Below, in pieces: positions 10,115-21,876 of a stretch of 64,000 nucleotides of DNA (positions within the stretch are counted from its first letter, which is position 1; every line of letters begins with the position of its first letter). A program made the translations under genes and the position numbers. The notes under the pieces were generated by a model that was not told where the DNA came from, did no database searches, and saw only the letters and a program-made list of their open reading frames with translations. The stretch is taken from contig QANU01074319.1 of NCBI GenBank assembly GCA_003254905.1, forward strand, positions 146,382 through 210,381, written 5' to 3'. Origin of the DNA: Nissolia schottii. Taxonomy: Eukaryota; Streptophyta; Magnoliopsida; Fabales; Fabaceae.

Positions 10115-12864
10115 TAAAAAATGAGGAAATCTCTTATTGTGCTCATTATACCAATGAGAGAATGTATGAAGGTGAACATGGGTTTATATATGATGGTCCT
10201 AATCCGACATCTATGATGATTAAGAGGGGTATGCGTCTAGATGATTTGGAAAAAACAAATTGTTTGAAATTAAGGTTATAAGAGAATCAATTTGTATCAA
10301 GAATTCTTATTCGACTATTACAAGAGTCCTGTGAGAGGTTGAAATCTATCGGTGTTGATATGTTTGATGATGAAGATGTTACATGCATGATAGATGCATT
10401 TCAGCAAAATTCAGATTTAGCTTCAATGGAGGTGTTTGTTGAGGTAGAAACAAGAGAGGGAGAGACTCATGTGAATATTGAAAGTGGTCATTCAAACCCT
10501 ATCAACACTCAATCATCAATGACACGTTTTACTCCTGTATTTCAAGAAGATGTGACCCTATCTCAAAACCCTTAAAGTTTTCATTTTCCATTTACAACTT
10601 CAGCCAATATAACGCAACCTTCTGTTTGTGTGAACTTATCTCAATATGAAAATACACTAATGAGAGAAGTGTTATCTGATACAAGTGATGACGAAGAGTA
10701 TTTACCTATTATTGTTGTTGATGATGATGATTTAAGTATGGATTTAGAAGATGAGGTGGATGCATTTATTATTGTGCATCAAGTTTCTCCAATTGGCTTT
10801 GTTCATAACAATGACACTCCAATTGGTGTTTTCGCTAACAATGTCCATCCAGCTAATGTTATTCTTGAAAATGCATTTAAGCATCCTTGTCCTCAATTTT
10901 TAGAAATTAATTTGGATGCATTTGCTAATGGTGAGACCACTGGATTTGTTGAGTATGACACTTGGAGTTCACAAAAAGAACTATTTATTGGATTACAATT
11001 TCCAATAAAAGATACTGTGAAGTCAACTTTAGATCATTATTTAATCAGAAGGCATCCGGATCATAAGGTTGAATTGTCTGATACACAAAGGCTAACTACT
11101 AAGTGTTCTCAATTTTTGGGTTTCTTGCAATTCAAGAGTTAGGGCTATTAATAGTAAGAGATGTAATAAATGGAAAATTTCTCAATATAATGGACCACAC
11201 ATTTGTGTAAACATATATATGACACAAGATCATAAGAAGTTGCGATCTGTTTTGATCCAAAGGTATAGGGCATGGTTAGAACACAACCTGATGTTGAGAT
11301 ACGCATGTTACTTTAGAGGATTAAAAGTATATTTGGTTATAATTTGTCATATCGAAAAACTTGGTTGGCGAAGCAAAGAACATCTATTGAGATTTTTGGT
11401 GATTGGGAGGAATCTTGTGAGAGGTTTCTTAGATGGTTAGAGGCCATGAAACATTTTATGCCAGACACTGTGGTGTTGTTGGAAACTGATGACTATGTGG
11501 TGCATAATCGAGTTGATCAATCAAAGTAAATGTTTGTTCGCTTGTTTTGGACTTTCAAACCATGTGTGCTTGGATTTCGATTTCGCAAGCCATTTATTCA
11601 GATTGATGGGACTCATTTATACGGCAAATATAAACAAAAATTGTTGATTGCAACTACACAAGATGGAAACCAAAGACCATTACCTCTTGCATTTGTTATT
11701 GTTGATGGGGAAACAAAGGAAGCTTGGAGTTGGTTCTTATCTTGCATTCGTAAACATGTCACATGAGAACAAGGAATATGTTTGATATCTTATCGACATA
11801 AGAATGTCATAGCAACAGTGGATAATGTTAACCTTGGATAGCAACCATCTCATGCGCATCATGTGTACTGTCTACATCATATTGCCAGTAATTTTAACAG
11901 CAAGTTTCATAATGTGTCGTTGAAAAACTCTTTGAAGCGCATAGGTAATAAATTTGTTTATTTCATTTAAAGTATCCATAATTATGCATTTTAGTTAGAT
12001 AATAACCGTTGTAATAATTTTGTAGGACGCGAACCTTGTCGACCAAAATTTGATGAGAGGTTGGATAAATTCACTGAAACAGAAGAAATATCCAATTGGA
12101 TTAAAGGAATTCCTAAAGAAAAGTGGAGTTTAACATATTATGATGGTGGTCAAAGATTTGGTCATATGACAACCAACCCGTCAGAGTGTATAAATGGAGT
12201 TTTAAAGGGGGTCAGATGTCTACCAATAACCGCACTAGTTCATATGACTTATTTCAAATTGGTAAAATACTTTGTGAAGAGAAAAGCTAATGCCGAAAAG
12301 AAGCTTTATGTGGATAATCAATAATATGCTGATGCTTTCTATGAACATTGGTTGCCTAACATTGAAAAGGAAAGCTCTCACCATGCGTCCTTATTTGATA
12401 GGAGGACAACTAAATCTCTTGTTAAAGAGGCATTCAACCCTCAAACACAAGAAAGTGGTAAAAAAATTTACTTTAAGCCTTCAAGAAGGTTGGTGTGGTT
12501 GCAGTATGTTTCAAGCATTGCACTTTCCTTGCTCTCATGCATTAACAACATGTTCTTCCAAGATGATTGACTCCTATCAATATATGCATAATGTGTATAA
12601 AAGTGAATCTGCTTAACGAGCTTATGAGGCTCCGTAGGAGCCCATCAAGGATGAACCATGGTGGCCACCAGCTCCTGATTTGACATTAGTGCCTGACCCT
12701 AGATTGCGCAGCGATAAAGGACGACCTAAGTCAAGCAGAATTAGAAATGAGATGGATTGGGTTGAGAAAGGCATGATGCAATACTATTCACGGTGCAGAC
12801 AAGCTGGCCGTAATAGTCGTCGTTACAAAGCTTTAGTGAATGATGGTGGCAGACCATCAAGTTA
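10115..12864 (+). pseudogene. MULE transposase relic (MuDR N-terminal domain, MULE catalytic domain, SWIM zinc finger)
   Basis: Fragments line up in the standard MULE order. An acidic N-terminus (10339-11142) ends in the MuDR domain FIGLQFPIKDTVKSTLDHY with IRRHPDHK. A spacer with YNGPHICVN and MTQDHKKL follows (about 11180-11260), then a SYRKTWLAKQR/FGDWEES segment. The catalytic core has IQIDGTHLYGKY (first acidic residue) and LAFVIVDGETKEAWSWFL (11560-11766). C-terminal pieces follow: GIPKEKWSLTYYDGG, TNPSECINGVLK (12061-12324), then the SWIM finger CGCSMFQALHFPCSHAL (about 12495-12545), and a basic tail to 12864. An intron of about 80 bp near 11945-12024 is plausible. It is broken: an in-frame TAA at 10573, several frame changes, and ISYRH where the family has ISDRH, so the second catalytic Asp is lost. 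Confidence 0.85.
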
Positions 12865-13072
12865 ACCTAGCTTGACATAATTTGTTGTTATGGTTGAACA
12901 TGTATTAGAGGACATGTATTTGTGTTTATGTATGACATTGTTAATGTGTTTGTGTTATTTTATCTTGAACACATTTGATGTATTATTTTGTTATCAATAT
13001 ATTTTGTTTTGTTTTGTTTGATTATGTTAGTGATCAACACACAATTTTTTAATATCTATTACAACATATAAG

Positions 13073-15222
13073 ATGGCTCAGCGTGTAAACCCCGATCTAG
13101 AGGACGCTTCTGTTCTAGAGTTACAAAACTTTCATGTGTCACAATATATTTGGATTTGGGCTCGTGATCGGGTATTACGTGTTAGGCGTGTACACGCTGC
13201 GAAACACTTAGAAAAACATAGAGACCCTCCAGATTGTATCATTCTATACTTAGAGTAGGCGGGCTTTATAGGTGTTGTTCATATGGGGCATTACACTGTT
13301 GATCACCATTTGATCACAACATTGGTAGAGAGATGGCATCCCGAGACACATACCTTTCATATGCCTACTGGGAATGCACCATGACGTTGGAGGACATTAG
13401 CATTATTTCTGGTCTTCCTATGGATGGTCATGTTGTGATTGGCCGAACTCAAGATGCTCACTTGGTGGATCGGTGTGAAGAATTACTTGGTGCGCGTCCA
13501 CCAGTGCAAAATAGGTATTCTGGATCGCACATTCGGTTGTCATGGCTAGCTGAGTTACTTGATAATGAGCCTAATGACAATGCTGACGATGTTTTGGTCC
13601 AATAGTATGCATGAGCATACTTGCTTCATTTCATTGGAGGCACATTATTTCCAGATCGTTCAAGGTCATGGGTGCATTTTATGTTCCTCCCACTTCTAGA
13701 GGACTTCGCTAATGCTGGAACATATGGCTGGAGATCTGCAACCTTAGCTTTTTATGTATAAGGAACTTTGCAAGGCTACTAATTATGATCACCATGACTT
13801 TGGAGCCCCTTGTACTATTCTCCAGTATTAGGTTTGGCATAGATTTCCTCGTCTTGACCCTGCACTTGTTAACCCCGCTGACGAAGCAACCTGGAATCAA
13901 TATTTGGCTGATCGTGCACACTTTTGTCCATTGGGATTTAAGAAAGTATTATTTATTTATTTGTTTATTCTTTTCGAATTGCACATTCAATGTGCATTTT
14001 ATGATTTACTAATGTGTTTTGCATCTAAATTTGAATTAGGTGGTACACCTATAACGTGTTATCGGATTCTACATTGCATTTTCTTCAGTATTATCGTTAT
14101 TTCTTCGATAACTTGAAGAAAAATGAGGCAATTATATAAATATTTGTATTTTTATTATTCTAGTTTCGAGTATAATGTTCTTACTAGCTTTGTTCACTTT
14201 TTCTTAGAATGTATGGTAACCATATACTGCAGAAATATTGGCAAAACTTCCCGACTTTTGCATGACAGGGGAAGACGTTAAGCGAGCAGTGGTCCCTCTG
14301 ATATGCTTTTTCATCATTGAGGGACACCAACCTGATAGAATTATGCGTCAGTTTGGTATGGATCAACCTATACCAACGAGGACACTTCATCCGGCTCATC
14401 TGCATAACATCACTCTGGCTAGAAAGACAGACCAATATTGGCCAGATGTGCATAAACAATATATTGCCTACTTGGATGATCTTCGAGCGTGAATTGTTAG
14501 TCAGAGACCATTGCCTATACCTTTTACTAGACGTTCAAAATACATGCAATGGTATAAAAAAAATAACTCAACGTTGGATCGGTCGCACTTCGGCGACTCT
14601 AGGAGCTGTGGTAGGTTCTATGTCAATAATTTTTTGAAAAAGATTTATTTTGTATTGTTAATGATAATTATTGGCATTTCCTTATTTGTTAGGCTGACAT
14701 TGCGGCACAACAACATCTTTGGTCTGTTGATCCTCAGTTTGCATTTAACATGGACAAGCTTCAGACATCAGTCAAGGATATCCTATCTGCATTATAGGAG
14801 CATGACCGAATTTCAAAGGAACAACTTCAGTCAGCTCCACCTTCTATGACTAACATTCCACCGCCCCCTAATGATGATAACCAGGGTGATAGGAGGACAC
14901 GTCGTAGAAGAAGAATTGGATTAGTAGATCGATGAAGACGAGTTTGTAATGCTGAAACATCTGAGGGTTCAAGCCACCAAAGTACTCAGCATGAGGCCAT
15001 TGCCACAACTAATGTTGACGCTACTAATCCACCATCTCACCTATCAGTTGCTCCTTATCCTCCACCACCAAATTACTATCCACCACCATATCATTATGGA
15101 TATTCATATCCTCTATACCCTTACCCACCACCATCATACCCTTACCCATCACAACCGCCACCACCACATTCTTACCCACCATCAGTGTATCCTTACCCAC
15201 CCCCATATACTTATCCATCATA
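13073..15222 (+). pseudogene. Plant mobile domain (PMD/MAIN-like) protein relic with proline-tyrosine-rich tail
   Basis: The first frame, starting at 13073, reads WIWARDRVLRVRRVHAAKH. It continues after a stop as AGFIGVVHMGHYTVDHHLI and VERWHPETHTFHMP. Then TLEDISIISGLPMDGHVVIG (13384-13605) is the hallmark of the PMD family, whose members include MAIN and the phosphatase-7-like long form. Later pieces are CTILQYWVWHRFPRLDP (about 13805-13860), WYTYNVLSDSTLHFLQYYR (near 14040-14095), PLICFFIIEGHQPDRIMRQF (about 14295-14350) and TLARKTDQYWPDVHKQYI. The tail (about 15050-15222) is YPPPPNYYPPP-type. At least three exons and several breaks are evident. PMD genes are known to travel with MULEs; here the gene follows the transposase by about 200 bp on the same strand. 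Confidence 0.78.
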
Positions 15223-15679
15223 GGCTGGCACGTCAACTAATCCTCATCCTAGACCGTTTGACCCTCATCCTAGACCGCCATGCTCTAATAATCAACATTG
15301 GTGGCTTTGTTAGGTTTAATTTAATTTGGTTTTTTTTTGGCTTTGTTAACTTTGTTATCTTTAATTCAGTTATTTTAATTTTTGTAACGTACTTTTAACT
15401 TATGTATTTTTATTATATGCAATTTTATATAAATGTGCAATTTTTATTATATAAGGATTTATTATCATAATCAAGATTATAAGTGACAAAAGATTACCAT
15501 TTTTGCTCCTAGTCTTAATAGAAACTTTTAAACTAGTCTAGTTAAGGCTTAATTGCATAATTAGAAACCTTAATTAACTTAGAATCAATTTATGCACATC
15601 AGGTGATCATCTTCTTGTAAAATAGTGATCCCAATCCAAAGCTCATATAAGATCATCTTAGAGCAACAATCAAGCCAAG

Positions 15680-17000
15680 ATAGGGTTAGTGTTTATATTT
15701 TTTAGGGTTTTGGGTTAAGGATAGGGTTAGGTTAGGGTTAGGGTTATGTTTTGATTATTAGGGTTAGTGTTAGGGTTTGATTATTAGGGTTAGGGTTAGG
15801 ACTAGGGTTAGGATTCAAATATTAGGATAAGGATTTTGAATATCAAGGTTAGGGTTTATAGTTTTTAGTGTTTAGGATTAGATTTATGTTTAGGAATAGA
15901 GTTAGGGTTAGTATTAGGGTTTTTAAATATTAGGATTATGGTTTTGAATATCAATGTTAGGGTTAGGGTCTGTAGTTTTTAGTGTTTATGAAAGGTTTAA
16001 GGTTAGGGTTTGGGCTAGGGTTTTGAATATTAAGATTATGGTTATGGCTTATATTTTGTGTTTATGGTTAGGTTTATGTTTTGGCTTAGGGTTAGGGTTA
16101 GGGTTAGTACTAATGTTTTTAAATATTAGGATCAGGGTTTTGAATATTAAGGCTAGGGTTAGGATTTGTAGTTTTTAGTGTTTATGAGAGGTTTAGGGTT
16201 AGGGTTAAGGTTTTGAATATTAGGGTTAAGGTTAAGGTTTGTATTTTTTAGTGTTTAGGGTTATGTTTATATTTAGGGGTAGGGTTAATGTTAGTAATAG
16301 GGTTTTTAAATATTAGGATTAAGGTTTTGAATATCAAGGTTAGGGTTAGGGTTTGTAGTTTTTAGTGTATAGGGTAAGAGTTCTGAATATTAGGCTTAGG
16401 ATTTTGAATATTAAGGTTAGGAGTAGGGTTTGTATTTTTTAGTGTTAGGGTTAGGGTTACGGTTAGGTTAATATTTAGTAGTAGGGTTAGGGTTTTAAAG
16501 ATTAGGGTTATGATTTATTTTTAGGGTTTAGGGTTATAGTTATGGGTTGATTAGGGTTTGAATATCAAGGGTAGGGTTATGGTTTGTATTTTTTAGTGTT
16601 TAGGGTTAGGTTTAGTTTTAGGTGTAGTGGTAGGGTTAGGGTTTTAAATATTAGGATTAGGGCTTGTTTTTAGGGTTTAGGGTTATAATTAGGGTTTAAG
16701 GTTATGGTTTTGGTTTGATTATTGGGGTTAAGGTTTTGAATATCAAGGTTAGGGTTAGGGTTTGTATTTTTTAGTGGTTAGGGCTAGGTTTATGTTTAGG
16801 TCTAGTGTTAGGGTTTTAAAGATTAGGGGTAGGGTTTGTTGTTAGGGGCTAAAGTTATAGTTAGGGGGCTAGGGTTATAGTTAGGGTTTTATTAGGGTTT
16901 AGAATTAGGGTTTTGGTTTGATTATTAGAAGTAGGATTGTGGCTAGGGTTATGGGCAGGGTTATGGTTATTGATTTGGGTTAGGGTTAGGGTAAGCAAGT
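15680..17000. repeat. Degenerate telomere-like repeats (TTAGGG/TTTAGGG) inside the MULE, with higher-order units
   Basis: About 1.3 kb of G-rich repeat reads mainly gggttagggttaggg, with hexamer TTAGGG as common as the plant-type heptamer TTTAGGG. A longer unit sits on top: the phrase tttgta(g/t)tttttagtgttta recurs near 15863, 15973, 16168, 16240, 16350, 16430, 16585 and 16770, usually after 'gaatatcaaggttaggg'. It lies between the PMD gene tail and the right TIR, so it is part of the element. Long frames on either strand (15954-16178, 16861-17196) are repeat artefacts. Confidence 0.88.
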
Positions 17001-17039
17001 AAATAATAGGTAAAAGGGGGTATAAATGTAAAATTATTC

Positions 17040-17297
17040 GAGGGCAACTTCGCCAAACTGGTTGGCAAATCTTGTGCAAATGTGGTGTCCTAGTTGGCGA
17101 TTTTGTATAGAATTCGCCAGGAGAGTTGGGGAATTTGTGAGTGATTTGCCAGGAGAGTTGGTGAATATGACGTGGTTTCGCCACGTGACCACACATGTCA
17201 CGCTGGCCAAAACGAGTGTATTCCTATAATATGTTTGGAAACATGGGCATTTTGGTAATTTGTTTGAGTAATAGAGGCATTTTAGTAAAAAAAACTC
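17040..17297. repeat. Right TIR of the MULE
   Basis: The reverse complement of this stretch matches 9342-9590, including 'ttggcgaa', 'ccaactaggacaccacat' and 'aactctcctgg'. Two copies of gccaggagagttgg(t/g)gaa lie within it. The outermost bases match ...gcattttagtaaaaaaaactc. By eye the arms are about 75-80% identical with one ~40-bp length difference near the outer end. Confidence 0.8.
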
Positions 17298-17433
17298 ACA
17301 CGTTATGTGTCAAGATTATCAGTAATATTACATTGTAACGTTTGACAATTTGCATTATCATGTATATTAAAAGGATTGTCATAAAATAAATGTATTTTAT
17401 TATAATGTCATCTAAATAATAAATAAAATTATG

Positions 17434-17806
17434 GGTTAAATATGGTTTTTAGTCCCTAAAATATTATAAATTTTGTGTTTTATCTCTCAAAATAATTTTT
17501 TTAAAAAATCGTCTAACAATTTTTTTTTTAAAGATTTAGTCCTGACAAGTTGTGCCTTTAACTGTTGATGACGTGACAGATAACATAGTCACGTTTCATG
17601 CCACATGTCCACACAAAATTGACACGTGGCATTGTACGTGCCACGCGATCAAGTTAACTGTCACGTTAGCAGTTAACGACCTAACTTGACGTGATGGACT
17701 AAATTCTACAAAAAATTTTGTTAGGGACTATTTCTTAAAAAAAAGTTAACACAAAATTTATATTTTTTCAAGGACTAATAAATTAAATAAAAAATAACCA
17801 TAATAA
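17434..17806. mobile_element. MITE-like element with long imperfect inverted repeats
   Basis: The left end tatggtttttagtccctaaa and ataaattttgtgtt find their inverted match at the right end (aaaatttatattttttcaag, gactaataaa...aaccata). The centre is rich in cacgtgg/ccacgt-like motifs in both orientations (for example ccacatgtcc, gacacgtggc, gtgccacg), so much of the interior also folds. No coding capacity. Family not determined. Confidence 0.65.
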
Positions 17807-17821
17807 CAATTTAAAAAAATA

Positions 17822-18105
17822 ATAAAAATTTGTTGGTGTATTGCAATGGTGGTAATGGTGGCAATGGCAACAACAACGGTGGCGGTGACAATGATAATGA
17901 TAGGTACCGGTAATGGTAGTGATGGTGGTTATTGTAATAGTGGAAATAAGGGGTTGTGGTAGTGATGACAACAATTATGGTAGTGGAGGTGGGTCATGGT
18001 AGAGGTATCAGTGATGGATGTGCTGGCAGTGACGACAATTATGGTCGTGATAGTAGAGTTAGTGGTGGTGGGTAATGGAAGTAGTGGTAGTGGTGGTATC
18101 AAGTA
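17822..18105. repeat. Imperfect (GGT/GGN)n trinucleotide-rich tract
   Basis: The plus strand is a run of ggt, agt, gat and aat triplets (ggtggtaatggtggcaatgg, gtagtggtagtggtggtat), giving Gly/Ser/Val-rich or, on the minus strand, Thr/Ile/His-rich frames. No start context or conserved motif suggests a gene. It looks like expanded low-complexity DNA. Confidence 0.7.
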
Positions 18106-18218
18106 ATTTAAATACAAAATTATCAATAATTTATTCATGTTATCTCATACCAAACCTCTCTTTAGAGTGAAGTTTTCTTAACGCTAATGTTTTTTTATTT
18201 ATTTATTCATTCACAAGA

Positions 18219-18220
18219 CA

Positions 18221-18253
<33 letters not shown>

Positions 18254-18255
18254 TT
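18219..18255. repeat. (ATT)n microsatellite
   Basis: About twelve uninterrupted tta/att units. Confidence 0.9.
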
Positions 18256-18429
18256 AAACTACGAGACTCAATAATATACATTGGAACGAGCCAAACGTTG
18301 GTCGAATTGAAATTTCAAAATAATAGTGATAACAATAATAGTTAATATCATATTTAAAAAATAAAATTCATTGTTATTTTGTTTTTGTAGCATTAGTATT
18401 AATATCATCTCATCAAAACCTGCTTTTCG

Positions 18430-20290
18430 TAAAGATAATAATTGCACTAAATGTCAAATTGTTTGAAGAATTTAGTTTTTGGTATATTATTATTATTATT
18501 ATCATTTCTTACGACATAATTAAAAATATTTAATTTTTGCAATAAATGTATTAAAAATTATATAAAAATATTATATAATTATTTGATAATTGATTTTGCT
18601 AATATTGTTTAAAAATTAAATACTTATTTTAAGGACACGTAACATGTACTAAACTTTTAGGAGTTTAAAGGGCATTTATTAGCCTTTGAAATCACATTCT
18701 CAATTCTCAATAATTACATTTTTAAGAATATAATACCAAGAAATATCATTTTTGGGTATTCTATAAAACATAATTATTTCACTATTAAAAAATTCTGGGA
18801 ATATTTTTTTAGATTTTTAAGAATAAATTATAAACATGTTTAGTTGATAATACATATTCCTAGGAATATATATGATAATTATCAAAGTACCCTTAACAAA
18901 TTTAACTATATTATTTATTAAAATAAAATTAAAGATAAATTAATATTTTTTGTACAATATTTTTATTCTCATGACATAGGAATAAAACATTCCCAACTTT
19001 TAAGGTGAAAATAGAAATGCATAAAAATTAAATTAATATTTTTCATTAAAATAATTTGTTCATGTGCTCATTCTGAAAAACAAATAAATGTTCATGGAAA
19101 CAAACACCCTTAAATTCTTACAAATTCTTATACTATTATCATTCACCAAACACACCTTTGCTTAAGTTAGTAATTGGAATAGATAGTTATTTTTTTAAAA
19201 AAATTCAATAGATAATAATACATTGCTTAAGGTAGTTTTTTTTTTTTTTTGAGTTTTAAATCTAAAATAAGATTTGATTTGTTAAAAAAATTATGGGATT
19301 TGGTTTTAAATTTAAAATTAGATTTAAAATCTAAATCAAATCAAATCCGATAATATTTTTGGACCCAAATGAGACACATGACTCAAGAAAATAAATGTTA
19401 AAATTTTAATATGAAAGAATTTATTATTATCTTAAATATACTAGCTAATTTAAAAGTGTTAAATATTTTTAAAAGATTAAATCAATTTTTGTTTTAATGA
19501 ATTCCAAACGTAACAATTCCAAAAATGTTTGTTAGCTAAATAAAAGAATCGACTTATGAATAATTATGATTAATAAGAATAGTACACGTCAACAACATCA
19601 ATTGTTAGTTAACTGAATTTTATAATATTAATATGATAATGTGACTAACATGATATATGATATAACTTTTTAATATAATTATTTATTTCTTAATTTTGAT
19701 TTTCACAATAATTATTTTAAAATTTTATTAAAACAATGTATAGTTATTTGGTAGTATATTTGTTTATTAATATTGTATAAAAAATAAATGCTTATTTTAA
19801 GGACATGTAATATGTGTAAACTTTAAGCAGTGTGAAATACTATGTTATTATTTAATGATATTTTACTAATATCCAAAAGTTCACAAAATCTAAATAATGA
19901 TTCTAGCAGATTGTTGTGTGAAAACTTTTCTAATGCTAAACTTTACCATTCACAAATGAGATTTAGTTAAAGGTAGTGTGGCACTACATTACTTAAGGTA
20001 GTGTTTAGAATAAAAAAAGGAATTTAATATGATATATAAATCAAATTTCGTATTCAAAGCTTCTAAAAATAATTATGATTTAATTTTTTAAAATTTTATG
20101 CGATTTAGTTTTAATTATAAAATAGGAATTTAAATCAATTCAAATTATATTTTAATGCTAGACCCAAATGGGACACATGACTAGATCTATTTATCAATCA
20201 AAATTTAATTAGTTTAAAATGTCAAATAATTAAGAAAAATCAAATTAATTTTTATTTTAATAAAGTATCCACAACCAACATTTCAAACCA
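18430..20290. repeat. Old tandem duplication of non-coding DNA (about 18430-19530 and 19600-20290)
   Basis: Two blocks share the same order of phrases. 'cttattttaaggacacgtaa' (18625) matches 'cttattttaaggacatgtaa' (19792). 'gacccaaatgagacacatga' (19360) matches 'gacccaaatgggacacatga' (20161). The tail 'aaaagattaaatcaattttt' (19472) matches 'aaaaatcaaattaattttta' (20235). The first block has extra sequence at about 18700-19160. No coding potential is visible in either block. Confidence 0.6.
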
Positions 20291-20297
20291 TTCAATT

Positions 20298-20460
20298 AAG
20301 GAGGTTGAGAAATGGGATTTCATTGCGCCGGTGCTTCCGTCGATTGTTGATGTATTTCCGCTCAAGCCTGAATATTATGATCCTAATAGAAGAGACCATG
20401 TGGTATGTGAAAGTTGATATCATTTGCCTGCAACACGGCAACACCACATGGTCTCTCATA
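20298..20460 (+). pseudogene. Possible coding fragment of unknown origin, ending in a 13-bp inverted repeat
   Basis: The frame 20298-20417 reads KEVEKWDFIAPVLPSIVDVF followed by PLKPEYYDPNRRDHV, which has coding-like composition in an AT-rich desert, then a stop. I do not recognise the family. At its end gagaccatgtggt (20391) is the exact reverse complement of accacatggtctc (20443), with about 40 bases between, so the fragment is truncated at or within a small hairpin. Confidence 0.3.
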
Positions 20461-21240
20461 AGTCATGCCACGCCATCCTCCGCCATCGATGAAAGATTCC
20501 TCATCGGGCATGAATGGATCCCTACTTTAAATTTAATTATATTTAATTATGTTAAGAGAGAGAGAAATATATAAATATTTTAAATAAGTAGAGTCCTCTT
20601 AACTCAATTTAAAATGCTTGTCTTTAACATCAGTGTATGAATTCTTAGTTTCCAATCGTTTATCGTTTAATTTCGTTTATTTTTTCCTCTCCTAAGCATC
20701 TACATTATGTTGAGTCTGTCAACATTGGGAACTCCCCACTCTTCTTTTGTGCTTACGTATCAAGGGAACCGTTATTGCAACTCTTCTTATTTGCGATAAA
20801 TTTGTACTTTATCATAAACACAAAAATGAGCTCCAATGAAACCCCACAGGGCCAGGTTTTTTGGATTGGGCTCATCTCACGGTCCTTTGTTATCTTGGGA
20901 CTTCTTGGGCCATAATTAAGTTCAGCCCGTAACAATTTTTTTTTTGTATATCACAAATAAAATATTATTTATGCTATTAAAAATCAATAATTCTAACGCA
21001 TCCTATTACTTATGAAATTAAAAGTGAAGAATAAAACTTGTATTAAGTTTTCATCCATATATACGGTCAAAGAATGACATGCAGACATTTTTATTGAACA
21101 TAGGACACACATTTAATTTTGAAATTACTAATTTTTTTTAAAAAAATGTACATGTATTATTCTTTAATTAGATAAAGGGGTGAAATGGACTTAAAAAACG
21201 TGATACAAGTTTTATCTAAAAGTAAGATGCATTCTACTAC

Positions 21241-21243
21241 TAT

Positions 21244-21305
<62 letters not shown>

Positions 21306-21360
21306 TATAAGAATTTTGCTAAAAAAGTAAAAATCGGAATTTTATATTGAAAAAGTTAAA

Positions 21361-21394
<34 letters not shown>
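21241..21394. repeat. (AAT)n and (TA)n microsatellites
   Basis: About twenty aat/taa units run through 21241-21303, and an (AT)n run covers about 21365-21394. Confidence 0.9.
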
Positions 21395-21398
<4 letters not shown>

Positions 21399-21759
21399 TT
21401 AATGTCATTGAATGTTTTAAAAGCTCAAAACTTATTATTTTAGTTTTCTTACCTACATATAATATGGATCCCTTTATACTCATACTATTTGTGCAATAAA
21501 TAAGGTTAATAAATTATTTTTAATGAAGTGGTTATGTTTTTTTATTTTTTATTCATTATGGAGCGATTATGTAATGTAAGTTTCTATGCGTAACCAATAG
21601 CCAATCAAATATTAAATGTTTTTCTAAATTCGAAACATGGTAATAAAAAATGTTAAGAATCAAGCAAAACATAGAACTCAACATTTTCTTCTTGAATCTT
21701 TCATAAAAAAGTTGACTTGTTAATGTTCAAACGATCAGCAATTCAAAGAAACGAAAGAA

Positions 21760-21876
21760 ATGCCGCCAATAATCCAGAGATTCTCCTCTCTACATATCAC
21801 ACTAGCATTGACCATTGAGCGGTACTTGGCGAAAGGGAAACGGAAGAAGAGCAAGAAAAGAAAGAAAAAGAAATGA
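21760..21876 (+). CDS. Possible 38-aa microprotein with polybasic tail
   Basis: A short frame starts with gaaATGCCG, a fair plant initiation context. It reads MPPIIQRFSSLHITLALTIE, RYLAK, and then ends in a strongly basic run (GKRKKSKKRKKKK). It sits in intergenic DNA about 950 bp upstream of the GT14 gene on the same strand. The tail would act as a nuclear-localisation or RNA-binding stretch if translated, but an A/G-rich microsatellite-like run gives the same result by chance. I would not call it a gene without transcript data. Confidence 0.2.
   Translation: MPPIIQRFSSLHITLALTIERYLAKGKRKKSKKRKKKK

Larger units (their letters stand above)
9342..17297 (+). mobile_element. Decayed Mutator-like element (MULE) carrying transposase and PMD gene relics
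   Basis: Roughly 8 kb is bounded by long inverted repeats (about 9342-9590 and 17040-17297). Between them, in order on the plus strand, lie a MuDR-type transposase relic, a plant-mobile-domain relic with a proline-rich tail, and 1.3 kb of telomere-like repeats. Left end gagtcttttactaaaatg matches the inverted right end gagttttttttactaaaa. No clean 9-bp target duplication is visible, so the outer boundaries may be off by tens of bases. Several stops and frame changes in the coding parts mark it as non-autonomous today. Confidence 0.85.

Noticed and set aside
15954-17196. Leu/Gly/Val- and Asn/Pro/Thr-rich frames in the telomere-like block
   Set aside because: Frames of a TTAGGG-type repeat stay open on both strands by composition alone.
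17783-18138. Thr/His/Ile-rich minus-strand frames
   Set aside because: They come from the GGN trinucleotide tract and lack any domain.
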